A stretch of DNA of 55,597 nt from JAKASV01 sp964595035. Lineage in GTDB: Bacteria > Babelota > Babeliae > Babelales > Vermiphilaceae. The DNA lies in the NCBI GenBank assembly GCA_964595035.1, contig CAZQNW010000001.1:1-55597 (forward strand). Reading direction: 5' to 3'. Position numbers and translations under genes: made by a program. Below the pieces are notes generated by a model. The model was given only the letters and a program-made list of their open reading frames with translations, did no database searches and was not told the origin of the DNA. Shown one piece after another: positions 24,577 to 33,156 of the stretch (position 1 is the stretch's first letter; each line of letters opens with the position of its first letter).

Positions 24577-24927
24577 ATGAGAAGGTTTGTCGCAAAAACA
24601 AAATATGTGCACTTTTCACCCTATAAATTGCGTTTGATAGTAAATGCAATACGTGGAAAGGATGCTGTGTATGCGTTAAACGTACTAAAAACAGCAGCCT
24701 GTCGCCGTGCGGTTCCTGTTCGTAAAATGATTGAGTCTGCAGTGGCGAACGCAAAATATTTGCGCAATGTTGATGCTGACAAGCTTATAATTAAGGATCT
24801 GCGGGTCGATCAAGGCCCCATGTTCCGTTACTATAAGCCAGGAGCAATGGGACGTTCGACTATTCAGCGAAAACGGCTCAGTCATTTGCGTGTTGTTTTA
24901 GAAAGTATTGATGACAAAGAGGTTTAG
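24577..24927 (+). CDS. rplV: 50S ribosomal protein L22
   Basis: L22 spans the exit tunnel and its hairpin loop affects macrolide sensitivity. Seen: VHFSPYKLRLIVNAIRGKDA, AVANAKYLRNVDADKLIIKD and RYYKPGAMGRSTIQRKRLSH. The length of 116 is normal. GAGG lies upstream of the ATG. Its stop is one base before the GTG start of rpsC. Confidence 0.96.
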   Translation: MRRFVAKTKYVHFSPYKLRLIVNAIRGKDAVYALNVLKTAACRRAVPVRKMIESAVANAKYLRNVDADKLIIKDLRVDQGPMFRYYKPGAMGRSTIQRKRLSHLRVVLESIDDKEV

Positions 24928-24928
24928 T

Positions 24929-25561
24929 GTGGGACAGAAGGTAAACCCAGTGGGTTTTCGGGTAGGTGTATATAGGGATTGGGATTCGCGTTGGTTTGCG
25001 CGTGATTCTTATGGTAAACAGGTTTTAGAAGATATTGAAATACGTAAATATCTGGAATCTTCCCTTGAAAACGCTGAAATATCTCGTATAGAAATTGAAA
25101 AGGCTGGCGATAATGTTCGCGTTATCTTACGATCCGGAAGACCGGGTGTAATTATTGGTAAACGTGGACAAGAAATTGAATCTTTAAGGTCTGAATTAGG
25201 TTCTCGGTTAAACAAAAAGAATATTGATATTTCAGTACAGGAAGTTAAACAGCCTGAATTAGATGCTGTATTAGTTGCAAAAAACATAGCTTCGCAGCTT
25301 GTAAAGCGTGCAAGTTATAAAAAAGCAATGAAGCGTGCTGCTGAATCTGCAATGCGAGCTGGAGCAAAAGGAATTAAGATATGCTGTGCGGGTAGATTGC
25401 AAGGTGCGGAAATAGCCCGTGATGAATGGGTTATAATTGGATCAGTTCCATTGCATACACTGCGTTCAGATATTGACTATGCTTTGGCAGAAGCTCATAC
25501 AACGTATGGCGTCATAGGTGTTCAGGTGTGGATTTGTAAAGGCGATTACCGAAGAGCCTAG
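24929..25561 (+). CDS. rpsC: 30S ribosomal protein S3
   Basis: S3 is part of the mRNA entry channel of the 30S subunit. Seen: GQKVNPVGFRVG at the N-terminus, the KH loop RPGVIIGKRGQEIESLRSEL, and in the C-terminal domain GAKGIKICCAGRLQGAEIAR and HTTYGVIGVQVWICKGDY. I choose the GTG at 24929 because it gives the family start MGQKV and has AAAGAGG 6 bases upstream; an ATG at 24911 lies inside rplV. The 210-residue length is normal. Confidence 0.95.
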   Translation: MGQKVNPVGFRVGVYRDWDSRWFARDSYGKQVLEDIEIRKYLESSLENAEISRIEIEKAGDNVRVILRSGRPGVIIGKRGQEIESLRSELGSRLNKKNIDISVQEVKQPELDAVLVAKNIASQLVKRASYKKAMKRAAESAMRAGAKGIKICCAGRLQGAEIARDEWVIIGSVPLHTLRSDIDYALAEAHTTYGVIGVQVWICKGDYRRA

Positions 25562-25585
25562 TTTTTAACGACGAGAGAATTAGCC

Positions 25586-26008
25586 ATGTTGATGCCTAAG
25601 AAAACTAAATTCAGAAAAGTGCAAAAAGGAAGAATGGGGGGTATATCTAAGGGAGCTCGTACGCTAGCTTTTGGTGAGTATGGCTTACAGGCGGAAGAAC
25701 CTGCTTGGATTACTGCGCAACAGTTGGAAGCTGTTCGTGTTACATTATCTCGAAAACTTAAGAAGGAGGGTGCTTTTTATTTAAGAGCTTTTCCGGATAA
25801 ACCAATCACCAAGAAGCCAGCTGAAACTCGTATGGGTAAAGGAAAAGGTGCTGTCGAGAAATGGGTAGCTGTAGTCAAGCGTGGTCGTGTTATTTGCGAA
25901 ATTGTAGGCGTAGACGAAAGCTCTGCTCGAGAATTATTGAAATTGGCTGCATATAAACTTCCTGTTAAAACAAAATTTGTGAAAAAAGGCCAAGAAGTAA
26001 CATTGTAA
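25586..26008 (+). CDS. rplP: 50S ribosomal protein L16
   Basis: L16 organises the A-site region of the 50S subunit. Seen: LMPKKTKFRKVQKGRMGG, LAFGEYGLQAEEPAWITAQQ, FPDKPITKKPAETRMGKGKG and WVAVVKRGRVICEI. The 140-residue length is normal. The first ATG gives the usual MLMPK start; a second in-frame ATG lies two codons later. Confidence 0.96.
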   Translation: MLMPKKTKFRKVQKGRMGGISKGARTLAFGEYGLQAEEPAWITAQQLEAVRVTLSRKLKKEGAFYLRAFPDKPITKKPAETRMGKGKGAVEKWVAVVKRGRVICEIVGVDESSARELLKLAAYKLPVKTKFVKKGQEVTL

Positions 26009-26028
26009 GTGATATGGGACATGAGATA

Positions 26029-26232
26029 ATGAAAACACGTAATTTAAAAGAAGAACTTAAACAAGATAATGAGCAAGCTTTGGTGGCTAAGCTCGATACT
26101 GCGCGTCGTGAGTTATTTCGTATGAAGATTAACGTAGCAACTGCGCATGTTAAAGATTACTCTCAATTTAAGAAGAGTCGCCGTAATATTGCTCGTATCT
26201 TAACTTATTTGCGACAAAAGGCTTCTTTGTAA
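26029..26232 (+). CDS. rpmC: 50S ribosomal protein L29
   Basis: L29 sits near the tunnel exit beside L23. The 67-residue protein fits the family helix-hairpin pattern: MKTRNLKEELKQDNEQALVA, TARRELFRMKINVATAHVKD and KKSRRNIARILTYL. I start at 26029; an ATG at 26014 would add five residues and has no better ribosome binding site. It lies between rplP and rpsQ, the expected place. Confidence 0.92.
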   Translation: MKTRNLKEELKQDNEQALVAKLDTARRELFRMKINVATAHVKDYSQFKKSRRNIARILTYLRQKASL

Positions 26233-26253
26233 AAGGATATAAGAGGGTGTTTC

Positions 26254-26535
26254 ATGGCAAGTGAACAAAAGAAATCAGTTGGAAAAAATATATTAACAGG
26301 AACCGTAATTTCTGATAAAATGCAGAAAACAGTTGTCGTAGAAGTTGAGAGATCGTTTAGGCATCCTCTGTTTAACAAAACGGTACGTGTTAAAAGAAAA
26401 TTCAAGGTACATGACGAGCAAGAATTAGCAAAAGTTGGCGATGTTATAACCTTTGTTGAGGGACGGCCTGTTTCAAAGACGAAGTATATGTACCTCGATC
26501 GTATTGTGAGTTCATCATCATTGGGTAGCAGGTAG
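26254..26535 (+). CDS. rpsQ: 30S ribosomal protein S17
   Basis: S17 is an OB-fold protein that binds the 5' domain of 16S rRNA. Seen: LTGTVISDKMQKTVVVEVER, HPLFNKTVRVKRKFKVHDE and GDVITFVEGRPVSKTKYM. The 93 residues include a short N-terminal extension (MASEQKKSVGKN). AAGAGGGTG precedes the ATG. Confidence 0.96.
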   Translation: MASEQKKSVGKNILTGTVISDKMQKTVVVEVERSFRHPLFNKTVRVKRKFKVHDEQELAKVGDVITFVEGRPVSKTKYMYLDRIVSSSSLGSR

Positions 26536-26544
26536 AGGTACTTT

Positions 26545-26928
26545 ATGATTCAAAAAGAAACCTATTTAGAGGTTGCCGATAATTCAGGAGCAAAAGAGTT
26601 GCAATGTTTCCATTTAATTGGAAGCACTGGAAAGCGTTACGCTTATTTGGGCGATACTATTATTTGCTCTGTAAAAAAAGCTATTCCTGGTGGATTGGTA
26701 AAAAAGGGTGACATTGTCACTGCGGTTATTGTCAGAACGAGAAAAGAATATCAGCGTGAAGATGGTAGTTATATTCGTTTTGGTGATAATGCTGCTGTTA
26801 TTATTAAGGGTGGCGACAAGGACGATGCTATGGAGCCTGTTGCGACTCGTATTTTTGGTCCAATTGCTCGCGAGATCAAGGATAAAGGTTATTCCAGTAT
26901 TGTGTCTAAAGCTCCAGAGGTTTTGTGA
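26545..26928 (+). CDS. rplN: 50S ribosomal protein L14
   Basis: L14 lies at the subunit interface and contacts L19. Seen: MIQKETYLEVADNSGAKELQ, GDTIICSVKKAIPGGLVKKG, VIVRTRKEYQREDGSYIRF, GDNAAVII and TRIFGPIAREIKDKGYSSI. The 127-residue length is slightly above the usual 122. Confidence 0.96.
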   Translation: MIQKETYLEVADNSGAKELQCFHLIGSTGKRYAYLGDTIICSVKKAIPGGLVKKGDIVTAVIVRTRKEYQREDGSYIRFGDNAAVIIKGGDKDDAMEPVATRIFGPIAREIKDKGYSSIVSKAPEVL

Positions 26929-26937
26929 GGGGATCAT

Positions 26938-27249
26938 ATGGAACGAATTAAGAAGGGTGATGCCGTTTTGGTTATCGCTGGAAAAGATAAGGGTAAGCGA
27001 AGTACAGTGATCGAGGTTCATCCTGCAGATAATACTGTATTGGTAAAAGATGTTGGGATGATTGTTCGTCATGCCAAACCTCGCAAACAAGGCGACCAAG
27101 GTGGTATTAAACACAAAGAAAGTTTTTTACCATTATGTAAAGTAATGCCTATATGTTCTTCTTGTAATAAACCGTGTCGTGTTAATAGCAAGAAGCTAGA
27201 TGATAACAGGCATGTGCGTTTGTGTAATTTATGTAAAGAGATATTTTGA
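26938..27249 (+). CDS. rplX: 50S ribosomal protein L24 with a four-cysteine C-terminal motif
   Basis: L24 is one of the first proteins bound to 23S rRNA. The KOW motif is seen in IKKGDAVLVIAGKDKGKRST, and the central HAKPRKQGDQGGIKHKE is typical. The C-terminus has CSSC and CNLC (four Cys, about residues 75-100) in the place where many L24s carry CPKC and CKKC, so it probably binds zinc. The 103-residue length is normal. Confidence 0.95.
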   Translation: MERIKKGDAVLVIAGKDKGKRSTVIEVHPADNTVLVKDVGMIVRHAKPRKQGDQGGIKHKESFLPLCKVMPICSSCNKPCRVNSKKLDDNRHVRLCNLCKEIF

Positions 27250-27267
27250 GGTGAGAGGCGATAAGCT

Positions 27268-27813
27268 ATGGAAAAGGCTCGACTAGAGGAATTATACAGC
27301 ACAACAATAAAGCCTCAATTACAAAAACAACTTGGTATCAAGAATGTAATGGAGGTGCCTAAGATCACTAAAATCGTCCTCAATGTAGGTGTTAAGGATG
27401 CAATTAGTGATAGTAAGGCGATTCAGTCTGTTTATGAAATACTAACTAAGATTTCTGGACAAGTTCCTGTAAAAACCTATGCGAAAAAGTCCATTGCGGG
27501 TTTTAAACTTCGCGAAGGCATGCCTATTGGGGTTAAAGTTACCTTGCGTGGGCAACGTATGTACGAGTTTTTGGATAGGTTAATCAATTTAGCGTTACCT
27601 AAGGTCCGTGACTTTCAGGGTGTTCCCTTTAAGTTCGATGGTCGTGGCAATTATAACTTAGGTATAAAAGAATGGATCATTTTCCCTGAGGTTGATTATG
27701 ATATTGGCAGTAAGATTCATGGCCTCAATGTTACGATCCATACTACTGCTCGTACAGATGAACGTGGGTTGGCGTTATTAGAAAATTTTGGTATGCCATT
27801 TCGTAGAAAATAA
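27268..27813 (+). CDS. rplE: 50S ribosomal protein L5
   Basis: L5 binds 5S rRNA and forms the central protuberance. Seen: MEVPKITKIVLNVGVKDA, AKKSIAGFKLREGMPIGVKV, TLRGQRMYEFLDRLINLALP, RVRDF-like KVRDFQGVPFKFDGRGNY and FPEVDYD. The 181-residue length is standard. Confidence 0.96.
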   Translation: MEKARLEELYSTTIKPQLQKQLGIKNVMEVPKITKIVLNVGVKDAISDSKAIQSVYEILTKISGQVPVKTYAKKSIAGFKLREGMPIGVKVTLRGQRMYEFLDRLINLALPKVRDFQGVPFKFDGRGNYNLGIKEWIIFPEVDYDIGSKIHGLNVTIHTTARTDERGLALLENFGMPFRRK

Positions 27814-27827
27814 TTGAGGTAGCAAGA

Positions 27828-28013
27828 ATGACAAGAAAAGCTCTGATGGAAAAATCAGAAAAGACCCCTAAATTTGCGGTACGCCGAAGAAATCGTTGTA
27901 AACTGTGTGGAAGACCGCGTGGTTATATGGGATTTTTTATGATGTGCCGACTTTGCTTTAGAAAGTATGCATTAGCAGGTGTTTTGCCTGGGGTTAAAAA
28001 GTCAAGTTGGTAG
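27828..28013 (+). CDS. rpsZ: 30S ribosomal protein S14, zinc-binding type
   Basis: The short 61-residue S14 form. It keeps the zinc ligands CKLC and CRLC with RPRGYMGFF between them, and FRKYALAGVLPGVKKSSW at the end. The zinc-binding form is the ancestral one; zinc-free forms are about 90-100 residues. It lies between rplE and rpsH as expected. Confidence 0.95.
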   Translation: MTRKALMEKSEKTPKFAVRRRNRCKLCGRPRGYMGFFMMCRLCFRKYALAGVLPGVKKSSW

Positions 28014-28042
28014 GTTTGCTTTAAACATTGAGAGGAATAAGA

Positions 28043-28453
28043 ATGTCAATTGATACAATAGGTGATTTTTTGACTGCTATGCGCAACGCTTTATTGCGGG
28101 CAAAATCTTTTGTAATTGTGCCCCATTCCGGTTTAAAGCAAGCTGTTTTAGATACGCTTAAGGCTGAAGGTTTTATTCGTGATTATGCTGTAATAAGCGA
28201 AAATGATACGAAAAAAAGTCTTAAAATTTATTTAAAATATGTTGAAGGTGAATCAGTTATTCACGAGTTAGATCGAGTAAGTAAGCCTAGCTGTCGCCAA
28301 TATGCTCAAGTTGCAACAAAAGGCAAGCATAAAATCAAACCTGTTATAGGTGGGTTAGGTGTTTCTATTATTACAACAAGTCGCGGTGTCATGACCCATA
28401 AAAAAGCTAAAGAATTAGGTGTCGGTGGCGAAGTGATTTGTACAGTATGGTAA
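28043..28453 (+). CDS. rpsH: 30S ribosomal protein S8
   Basis: S8 binds the central domain of 16S rRNA and in some bacteria represses the spc operon. Seen: DTIGDFLTAMRNALLR, VPHSGLKQAVLDTLKAEGFI, LDRVSKPSCRQYA and GVSIITTSRGVMTHKKAKEL, ending GGEVICTVW. The start at 28043 has GAGAGGA upstream; an in-frame TTG at 28028 is rejected. The length of 136 is normal. Confidence 0.96.
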   Translation: MSIDTIGDFLTAMRNALLRAKSFVIVPHSGLKQAVLDTLKAEGFIRDYAVISENDTKKSLKIYLKYVEGESVIHELDRVSKPSCRQYAQVATKGKHKIKPVIGGLGVSIITTSRGVMTHKKAKELGVGGEVICTVW

Positions 28454-28462
28454 GGTGAGATT

Positions 28463-29008
28463 ATGTCAAAGATAGGAAGAAAACCAATAACTCTTGGGAA
28501 CGTGCAGGTGCAGGTGCATAATCATACCGTTACGTATAAAGGGAAGAATGCTTCCGGTACCCATGAATTACCTGATTTTATTGACGCGCACGTTGATGGG
28601 AATCGTTTAACGTTAAATGTAGCTGAAGATTTGCGAGATCGTGATACAAGTCGTGTTTGGGGTTTGCATAGGGCGTTGCTTGCAAATGAGATTCATGGTG
28701 CAGATGTTGGTTTTGTAAAGCAGCTTCAAATAAATGGCTTGGGATTTAAAGCAGCTTTATCTGGGAATAAGGTTGTTTTTACGCTTGGTTATACTCATAA
28801 AATTGAATTGCCACTACCTAAAGAAGTTTCGTTGGAAATTGATAAAACTGGACAGTTATTGACCTTTAAATCTTTTGATAGAATGGTATTGGGTGAAGTT
28901 TGTGATAAGGTACGATCTTTTAGGGTACCGGAACCTTATAAAGGAACTGGAATTAAGTATTCTGACGAAGTGATTGTACGTAAAGCTGGGAAAACAAAAG
29001 CAGCATAA
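28463..29008 (+). CDS. rplF: 50S ribosomal protein L6
   Basis: L6 lies near the factor-binding site. Seen: MSKIGRKPITLGNVQVQV, VWGLHRALLANEIHGADVGF, LQINGLGFKAALSGNKV, LGYTHKIELPLP and the end segment RVPEPYKGTGIKYSDEVIVR. The 181-residue length is normal. AGGTGAG precedes the ATG. Confidence 0.96.
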   Translation: MSKIGRKPITLGNVQVQVHNHTVTYKGKNASGTHELPDFIDAHVDGNRLTLNVAEDLRDRDTSRVWGLHRALLANEIHGADVGFVKQLQINGLGFKAALSGNKVVFTLGYTHKIELPLPKEVSLEIDKTGQLLTFKSFDRMVLGEVCDKVRSFRVPEPYKGTGIKYSDEVIVRKAGKTKAA

Positions 29009-29030
29009 ATATTAACATAATGGATAGACC

Positions 29031-29387
29031 GTGAGCGTAGAAAAGAAAATTAAACAGCGTGCGCAAAGACGTATGCTGAGAACAAGAAAAAAATTGATAA
29101 ATGCACAAGGGTTGCCAAGAGTTTCAGTGTTTCGTAGTTTAAAGCATATTTATGCGCAAATAATTGATGATGCAGCTCATTCAACACTTGTCAGCTGTTC
29201 TTCACTCGATTTAAAGAGTGTTTCTGGCGATAAGAAAAATATAGCTAAACTTGTAGGTGCAGAGTTAGCTAACCGCGCCAAAAAGGTGGGTATATCGGCG
29301 GTAATTTTTGACCGTGGGCCGTATTTATACCATGGCAGGGTTGAATCGTTAGCTGAAGGTTTGCGAGAAGGCGGCATAAAAGTTTAG
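29031..29387 (+). CDS. rplR: 50S ribosomal protein L18
   Basis: L18 binds 5S rRNA with L5. Seen: RRMLRTRKKLINAQGLPRVS, VFRSLKHIYAQIIDD, LVGAELANRAKKVGISAVIF, DRGPYLYHGRVESLAEGLRE. The start is a GTG at 29031, since no suitable ATG lies upstream in frame; the Shine-Dalgarno is weak. The 118-residue length is normal. Confidence 0.94.
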   Translation: MSVEKKIKQRAQRRMLRTRKKLINAQGLPRVSVFRSLKHIYAQIIDDAAHSTLVSCSSLDLKSVSGDKKNIAKLVGAELANRAKKVGISAVIFDRGPYLYHGRVESLAEGLREGGIKV

Positions 29388-29413
29388 TAATTTAATGTGA
29401 TAGGGTTTGAGTG

Positions 29414-29929
29414 ATGCCAGAGAAAAAAACAAACACACATACAAGTGATTTTGTAGACGTTGTTGTTGATGTTAATAGGGTTACTAAAGTTACAAAAGGT
29501 GGTAAAAGATTTTCTTTTGCAGCTTTGGTTGTATCCGGTGATAAAAAAGGGCGTGTTGGTATTGCCCTCGGTAAAAGCAGAGAAGTGTCTACTGCGATAG
29601 CTAAAGCAACAAAGCGTGCGAGAAAAGGTATGTTTACAGTTGCTTTACGTGGTACAACGATACCTTATCCTGTAGAAGGTCGTCACGGGGCAAGCCGTGT
29701 TATTTTACGCTCAGCATCGAAGGGTACTGGCGTTATTGCTGGTGGTGCTGTTCGTGCCGTTATGGAAGCACTAGGTATTAAGGATGTTCTTAGCAAGTCA
29801 TTGAGATCTGAAAATAGACAAAATGTTGTTAAGGCTACACTAAATGCATTGGCTAAATTACGATCAGCTCAAGAGATTTCAAGGCAAAGAGATAAGGCAA
29901 ACGTACAAGAACTTGTTAAAGGTGCATAA
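29414..29929 (+). CDS. rpsE: 30S ribosomal protein S5
   Basis: S5 is part of the mRNA entry and proofreading site. Seen: VNRVTKVTKGGKRFSFAALV, VGIALGKSREVSTAIAKATK, GASRVILRSASKGTGVIAGG and AVMEALGIKDVLSKSLRS. The 171-residue length is normal. The ATG at 29414 follows a GTG at 29411. Its stop overlaps the rplO start by one base, so no rpmD (L30) lies in its usual place between them. Confidence 0.96.
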   Translation: MPEKKTNTHTSDFVDVVVDVNRVTKVTKGGKRFSFAALVVSGDKKGRVGIALGKSREVSTAIAKATKRARKGMFTVALRGTTIPYPVEGRHGASRVILRSASKGTGVIAGGAVRAVMEALGIKDVLSKSLRSENRQNVVKATLNALAKLRSAQEISRQRDKANVQELVKGA

Positions 29930-30411
29930 TGTTTCGTCTAGAAAAATTAAAATCAATAGTAAAAAAAAGGAAGACGGTTGGTCGTGGTGGAGACCGTGGT
30001 GGAACATCGGGACGAGGTGGCAAAGGCCAAACGGCTCGTTCTGGTGGAAATCCTCGTATTGGATTTGAAGGTGGTCAAATGCCTCTCTTCCGTCGGTTGC
30101 CAAAACGTGGTTTTAACAATGCTTCATTCAGACGTGAGTATGAAGTTGTTAATTTAGAGCGTATTGATGCCTGTTTTGATCAAGGAGCGACTGTCACAAA
30201 AGAAGATATGATTGCTAAGGGTTTGGTCAAAACTAAAAAAGGAATTGGTGGTCAATGCGTTACGCTCGTAAAAGTTTTAGCGCATGGTGGTATATCAAAA
30301 AAGATGATTATTTGTGCAGATGCATTTAGCAAGGCAGCTGAAGATGCTATCGTCCGTAATGGCGGTCAAGCGCGTATAATTGAGGAGAATGGAAGCCGTG
30401 GTATTGCTTAA
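29929..30411 (+). CDS. rplO: 50S ribosomal protein L15
   Basis: L15 is a late 50S assembly protein. The Gly-rich N-terminus is seen in KKRKTVGRGGDRGGTSGRGG and KGQTARSGGNPRIGFEGGQM, then PLFRRLPKRGFNNASFRREY. The 160 residues are slightly longer than the usual 145-150. Translation is probably coupled to rpsE, because TAATG joins the two genes, and its end overlaps the start of secY. Confidence 0.96.
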   Translation: MFRLEKLKSIVKKRKTVGRGGDRGGTSGRGGKGQTARSGGNPRIGFEGGQMPLFRRLPKRGFNNASFRREYEVVNLERIDACFDQGATVTKEDMIAKGLVKTKKGIGGQCVTLVKVLAHGGISKKMIICADAFSKAAEDAIVRNGGQARIIEENGSRGIA

Positions 30412-31711
30412 AAATTTTATTAATATTTTTAATGTTCCAGAGTTAAGGAAAAAGGTCTTATTTACTTTTATTGTTTTGATTGTATATCGATTGGGAAGTC
30501 AAATTCCTGCTGTTGGGGTTAATATTGAATCTCTCAGTCAATTAGTAGATCAAGCTAAAGGGTTGGGAGGTCTTTTTGCGTATCTTGATTTATTTTCTGG
30601 TGGAGGATTAAGTCATTGTACGATCTTTGCTCTAGGCATTATGCCTTACATTACGTCATCGATTATGATGCAAATGTTGGGTATGACAATACCATCGTTA
30701 GAGCAGTTGTTAAAAGAAGGTGAATATGGTCGTAAAATTATAAACCAATATACCCGCTATCTTGCTTTTGCAGTTGCGGTATTTCAAAGTTTAAGTTATG
30801 CGTACCTTTTAGAGCATAGTAATCTTGCTATCCATCCAGGATGGGGCTTTCGTTTCACGTTTATTCTTTCTTTGACTATTTGTTCTATGTTTGTGATGTG
30901 GTTGGGAGAACAAATATCATTATTTGGAATAGGCAATGGAAGTTCGATGATTATTTTCGCTGGTATAGTTTCTCGTTTACCGGTAGATGTTCATAGATTA
31001 TGGTATGAAGTTTCTCAAGGATTTCTTGATTGGTGGATTGCAGCACTGGTCTTATTAATTTTTATAGTAATGACTGGTTGTATTGTGTTTTTGGAACGTG
31101 GGGAACGCAAGATACCTGTACAGTATGCAAGACGTGTTGTTGGGCAACGTATATATGGTGGTCAGAGTACCTATATTCCATTTAAGATAAATACTCCAGG
31201 AGTTATGCCGGTTATCTTTGCTGGTGCTATATTGAATATTCCTAGATTTATAGCTGCAACGCTTTCTTCTCGATTTGTATTCTGCCAATGGTTGAATGAG
31301 GTTCTCTATCCTACGTCAACAACATCGCTTGTTTTAGACTTTTTCTTAATTATTTTCTTCTCGTTCTTCTATACGGCTTTGGTATTTAATCCGGAAGAAT
31401 TAGCTGATAATATTAAAAAGAGTGGTGGTTTTGTTCCAGGGATTAGACCGGGAAGAAAGACAGCTGAATTTTTCAACTATATCTTGACGCGCATTGGGTT
31501 AATTGGTGCTATATATTTAGCGTTGTTAGCTATAGCGCCTACACTGATGACGAAGACACTTGGGGTTGTTATTTCAATGGGCGGTACGAGTATGTTGATT
31601 ATGGTTGGCGTAGGTCTTGAAACTGCTGCTCAGATTGAATCATACCTTATTGAACATCGTTACGAAGGATTCTTGTCTTCAGGTAGAATGCAAGGGAGAT
31701 CTAGTCGATGA
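30398..31711 (+). CDS. secY: Protein translocase subunit SecY
   Basis: SecY is the pore of the Sec translocon. Ten membrane segments are visible. Seen: VYRLGSQIPAVGVN, LFSGGGLSHCTIFALGIMPY, SSIMMQMLG, GIGNGSSMIIFAGI, RRVVGQRIYGGQSTYIPFKI, NTPGVMPVIFAGAIL, and the C-terminal loop RIGLIGAIYLALLAIAPTL. I prefer the GTG at 30398, with AGGAG 10 bases upstream; an ATG at 30389 is also possible but has almost no spacing. It overlaps the end of rplO and shares ATGA with adk. Confidence 0.94.
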   Translation: MVLLKNFINIFNVPELRKKVLFTFIVLIVYRLGSQIPAVGVNIESLSQLVDQAKGLGGLFAYLDLFSGGGLSHCTIFALGIMPYITSSIMMQMLGMTIPSLEQLLKEGEYGRKIINQYTRYLAFAVAVFQSLSYAYLLEHSNLAIHPGWGFRFTFILSLTICSMFVMWLGEQISLFGIGNGSSMIIFAGIVSRLPVDVHRLWYEVSQGFLDWWIAALVLLIFIVMTGCIVFLERGERKIPVQYARRVVGQRIYGGQSTYIPFKINTPGVMPVIFAGAILNIPRFIAATLSSRFVFCQWLNEVLYPTSTTSLVLDFFLIIFFSFFYTALVFNPEELADNIKKSGGFVPGIRPGRKTAEFFNYILTRIGLIGAIYLALLAIAPTLMTKTLGVVISMGGTSMLIMVGVGLETAAQIESYLIEHRYEGFLSSGRMQGRSSR

Positions 31712-32397
31712 GTAATGGCAGACTAGTGTACATTTTTATCGGGCCTCCAGGTTCCGGGAAAGGAACTGTGGCGCGTGAATGTGTAAAACGACTAGGCTGG
31801 GCTGCCTTATCAACTGGGGAGTTATGCCGTGAGCATGTGAGTAAAAAGACTGAAATAGGTAAAGAAATAGATTTAATTATTAAATCTGGTAAACTTATTC
31901 CTGATGAATTAATAACTTCCTTAGTAGATGAGTGGTTAACTAATACTATTGATAAATCTCAAGGAATAGTACTTGATGGGTATCCTCGTACTGAACAGCA
32001 AATTATATTGTTTTTTGATTTGCTTCGTACACGTTACCCTCATATACGGGTACAAGTAATTAAGTTTGACATTAACGATGAAGCAGTTATTAAGCGATTG
32101 TCAAATCGATTAATATGCCCAAACAAAAACTGTCAAGCAGTATATTCGATGATAAAATCGGATGGTTTTGCTCCGAGCAAGGATTATATGTGTGATATTT
32201 GCTCGAGCCAATTGACTCGACGGTTAGATGATAAGCCTGAGGTTATTCGTGATAGATTGATTATATATCATCAGCATGATTTATCTCGTGTTTTTGCAAA
32301 AATGGGACAATCTATTCAAGTAATTGATGGAGATCGTCCCTTAAATGAGGTTTTGAGTTGTTTTATGCATGTGATTAAGCGTGATGATGTTTTATGA
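31708..32397 (+). CDS. adk: Adenylate kinase with a cysteine-bearing LID
   Basis: Adk converts ATP + AMP to two ADP. The P-loop GPPGSGKGT lies at 12-20, AMP-binding STGELCREHV follows, VLDGYPRTEQQ is the next core motif, and RRLDDKPEVIRDRL closes the LID. The LID carries Cys137, Cys142, Cys162 and Cys165, so a structural zinc is likely, although the first pair is spaced by four residues rather than two. The 229-residue length is normal for the long form. It shares ATGA overlaps with secY and map, which suggests coupled translation. Confidence 0.96.
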   Translation: MSNGRLVYIFIGPPGSGKGTVARECVKRLGWAALSTGELCREHVSKKTEIGKEIDLIIKSGKLIPDELITSLVDEWLTNTIDKSQGIVLDGYPRTEQQIILFFDLLRTRYPHIRVQVIKFDINDEAVIKRLSNRLICPNKNCQAVYSMIKSDGFAPSKDYMCDICSSQLTRRLDDKPEVIRDRLIIYHQHDLSRVFAKMGQSIQVIDGDRPLNEVLSCFMHVIKRDDVL

Positions 32398-33152
32398 TTC
32401 CTATTATGAATAATACATCTTTATTAAAGATGATTACAGCAGGACGTTTGCTTGCGGAGATATTTGAAATTGTGCAACCAAAAGTGCAGATTGGTACTAC
32501 CACATTAGAATTGGATTCTTTTTTTGAAAAAGAACTTGCAGCTAGACGTTTAGTATCTGGTTCTAAGGGTTATATGGGGTATCGATTTGTTACGTGCATA
32601 TCATTGAATGATGAAGTTGTGCACGGTATACCATCAGCAAAAAAAGTAATTAAGCCTGGTGATGTGATTAAAATAGATGTTTGTGCCGCGCATCAGGGAT
32701 TTTTTGCTGATATGACACGAACATTTCTTGTTCCTCCGGTTGATCTTAAAGTGCAACATTTTATAAATGTTGCTCAAGCTGCTTTAGATCTTGGTATCAA
32801 TAGTGCTTTGATAGGTAATAGAGTTTCTGATATTTCATCAGCAATTCAGAAAGAAGTTGAGCGCAATGGGTTTGGAGTTGTTCGTGATTTCGCTGGACAT
32901 GGCATAGGTCATGCTATGCATGAGGAACCTGAGATTTTGAATTATGGGTTACCAGGCAGGGGCCCTGTTCTTAAGGCAGGTATGGGGTTGGCTTTGGAGC
33001 CTATGATTACGATGCAAGGGTATCGTGTGTTTGTAGCGAATGATGGATGGACTGTTAAAACTGTTGATGGAAGTTTGGCGGCGCATGTTGAAGATACCAT
33101 CATTATTACTGATAATGGTCCTATGATTATAACTAGACCTGGCAGGGGATGA
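32394..33152 (+). CDS. map: Methionine aminopeptidase type I
   Basis: Map removes initiator methionine after deformylation. The metal ligands lie in KIDVCAAHQGFFADMTRTF (two Asp), GHGIGHAMHEEP (His), LALEPMITM (Glu) and HVEDTIIIT (Glu). The 252-residue length is standard for type Ia. The ATG at 32394 overlaps the adk stop as ATGA; a second in-frame ATG lies at 32406. It sits between adk and infA, the common order. Confidence 0.96.
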   Translation: MIPIMNNTSLLKMITAGRLLAEIFEIVQPKVQIGTTTLELDSFFEKELAARRLVSGSKGYMGYRFVTCISLNDEVVHGIPSAKKVIKPGDVIKIDVCAAHQGFFADMTRTFLVPPVDLKVQHFINVAQAALDLGINSALIGNRVSDISSAIQKEVERNGFGVVRDFAGHGIGHAMHEEPEILNYGLPGRGPVLKAGMGLALEPMITMQGYRVFVANDGWTVKTVDGSLAAHVEDTIIITDNGPMIITRPGRG

Positions 33153-33156
33153 GTGA

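Noticed and set aside
26614..27114. Minus-strand ORF of 166 codons across rplN and rplX
   Set aside because: It is a shadow of two clearly conserved ribosomal genes.
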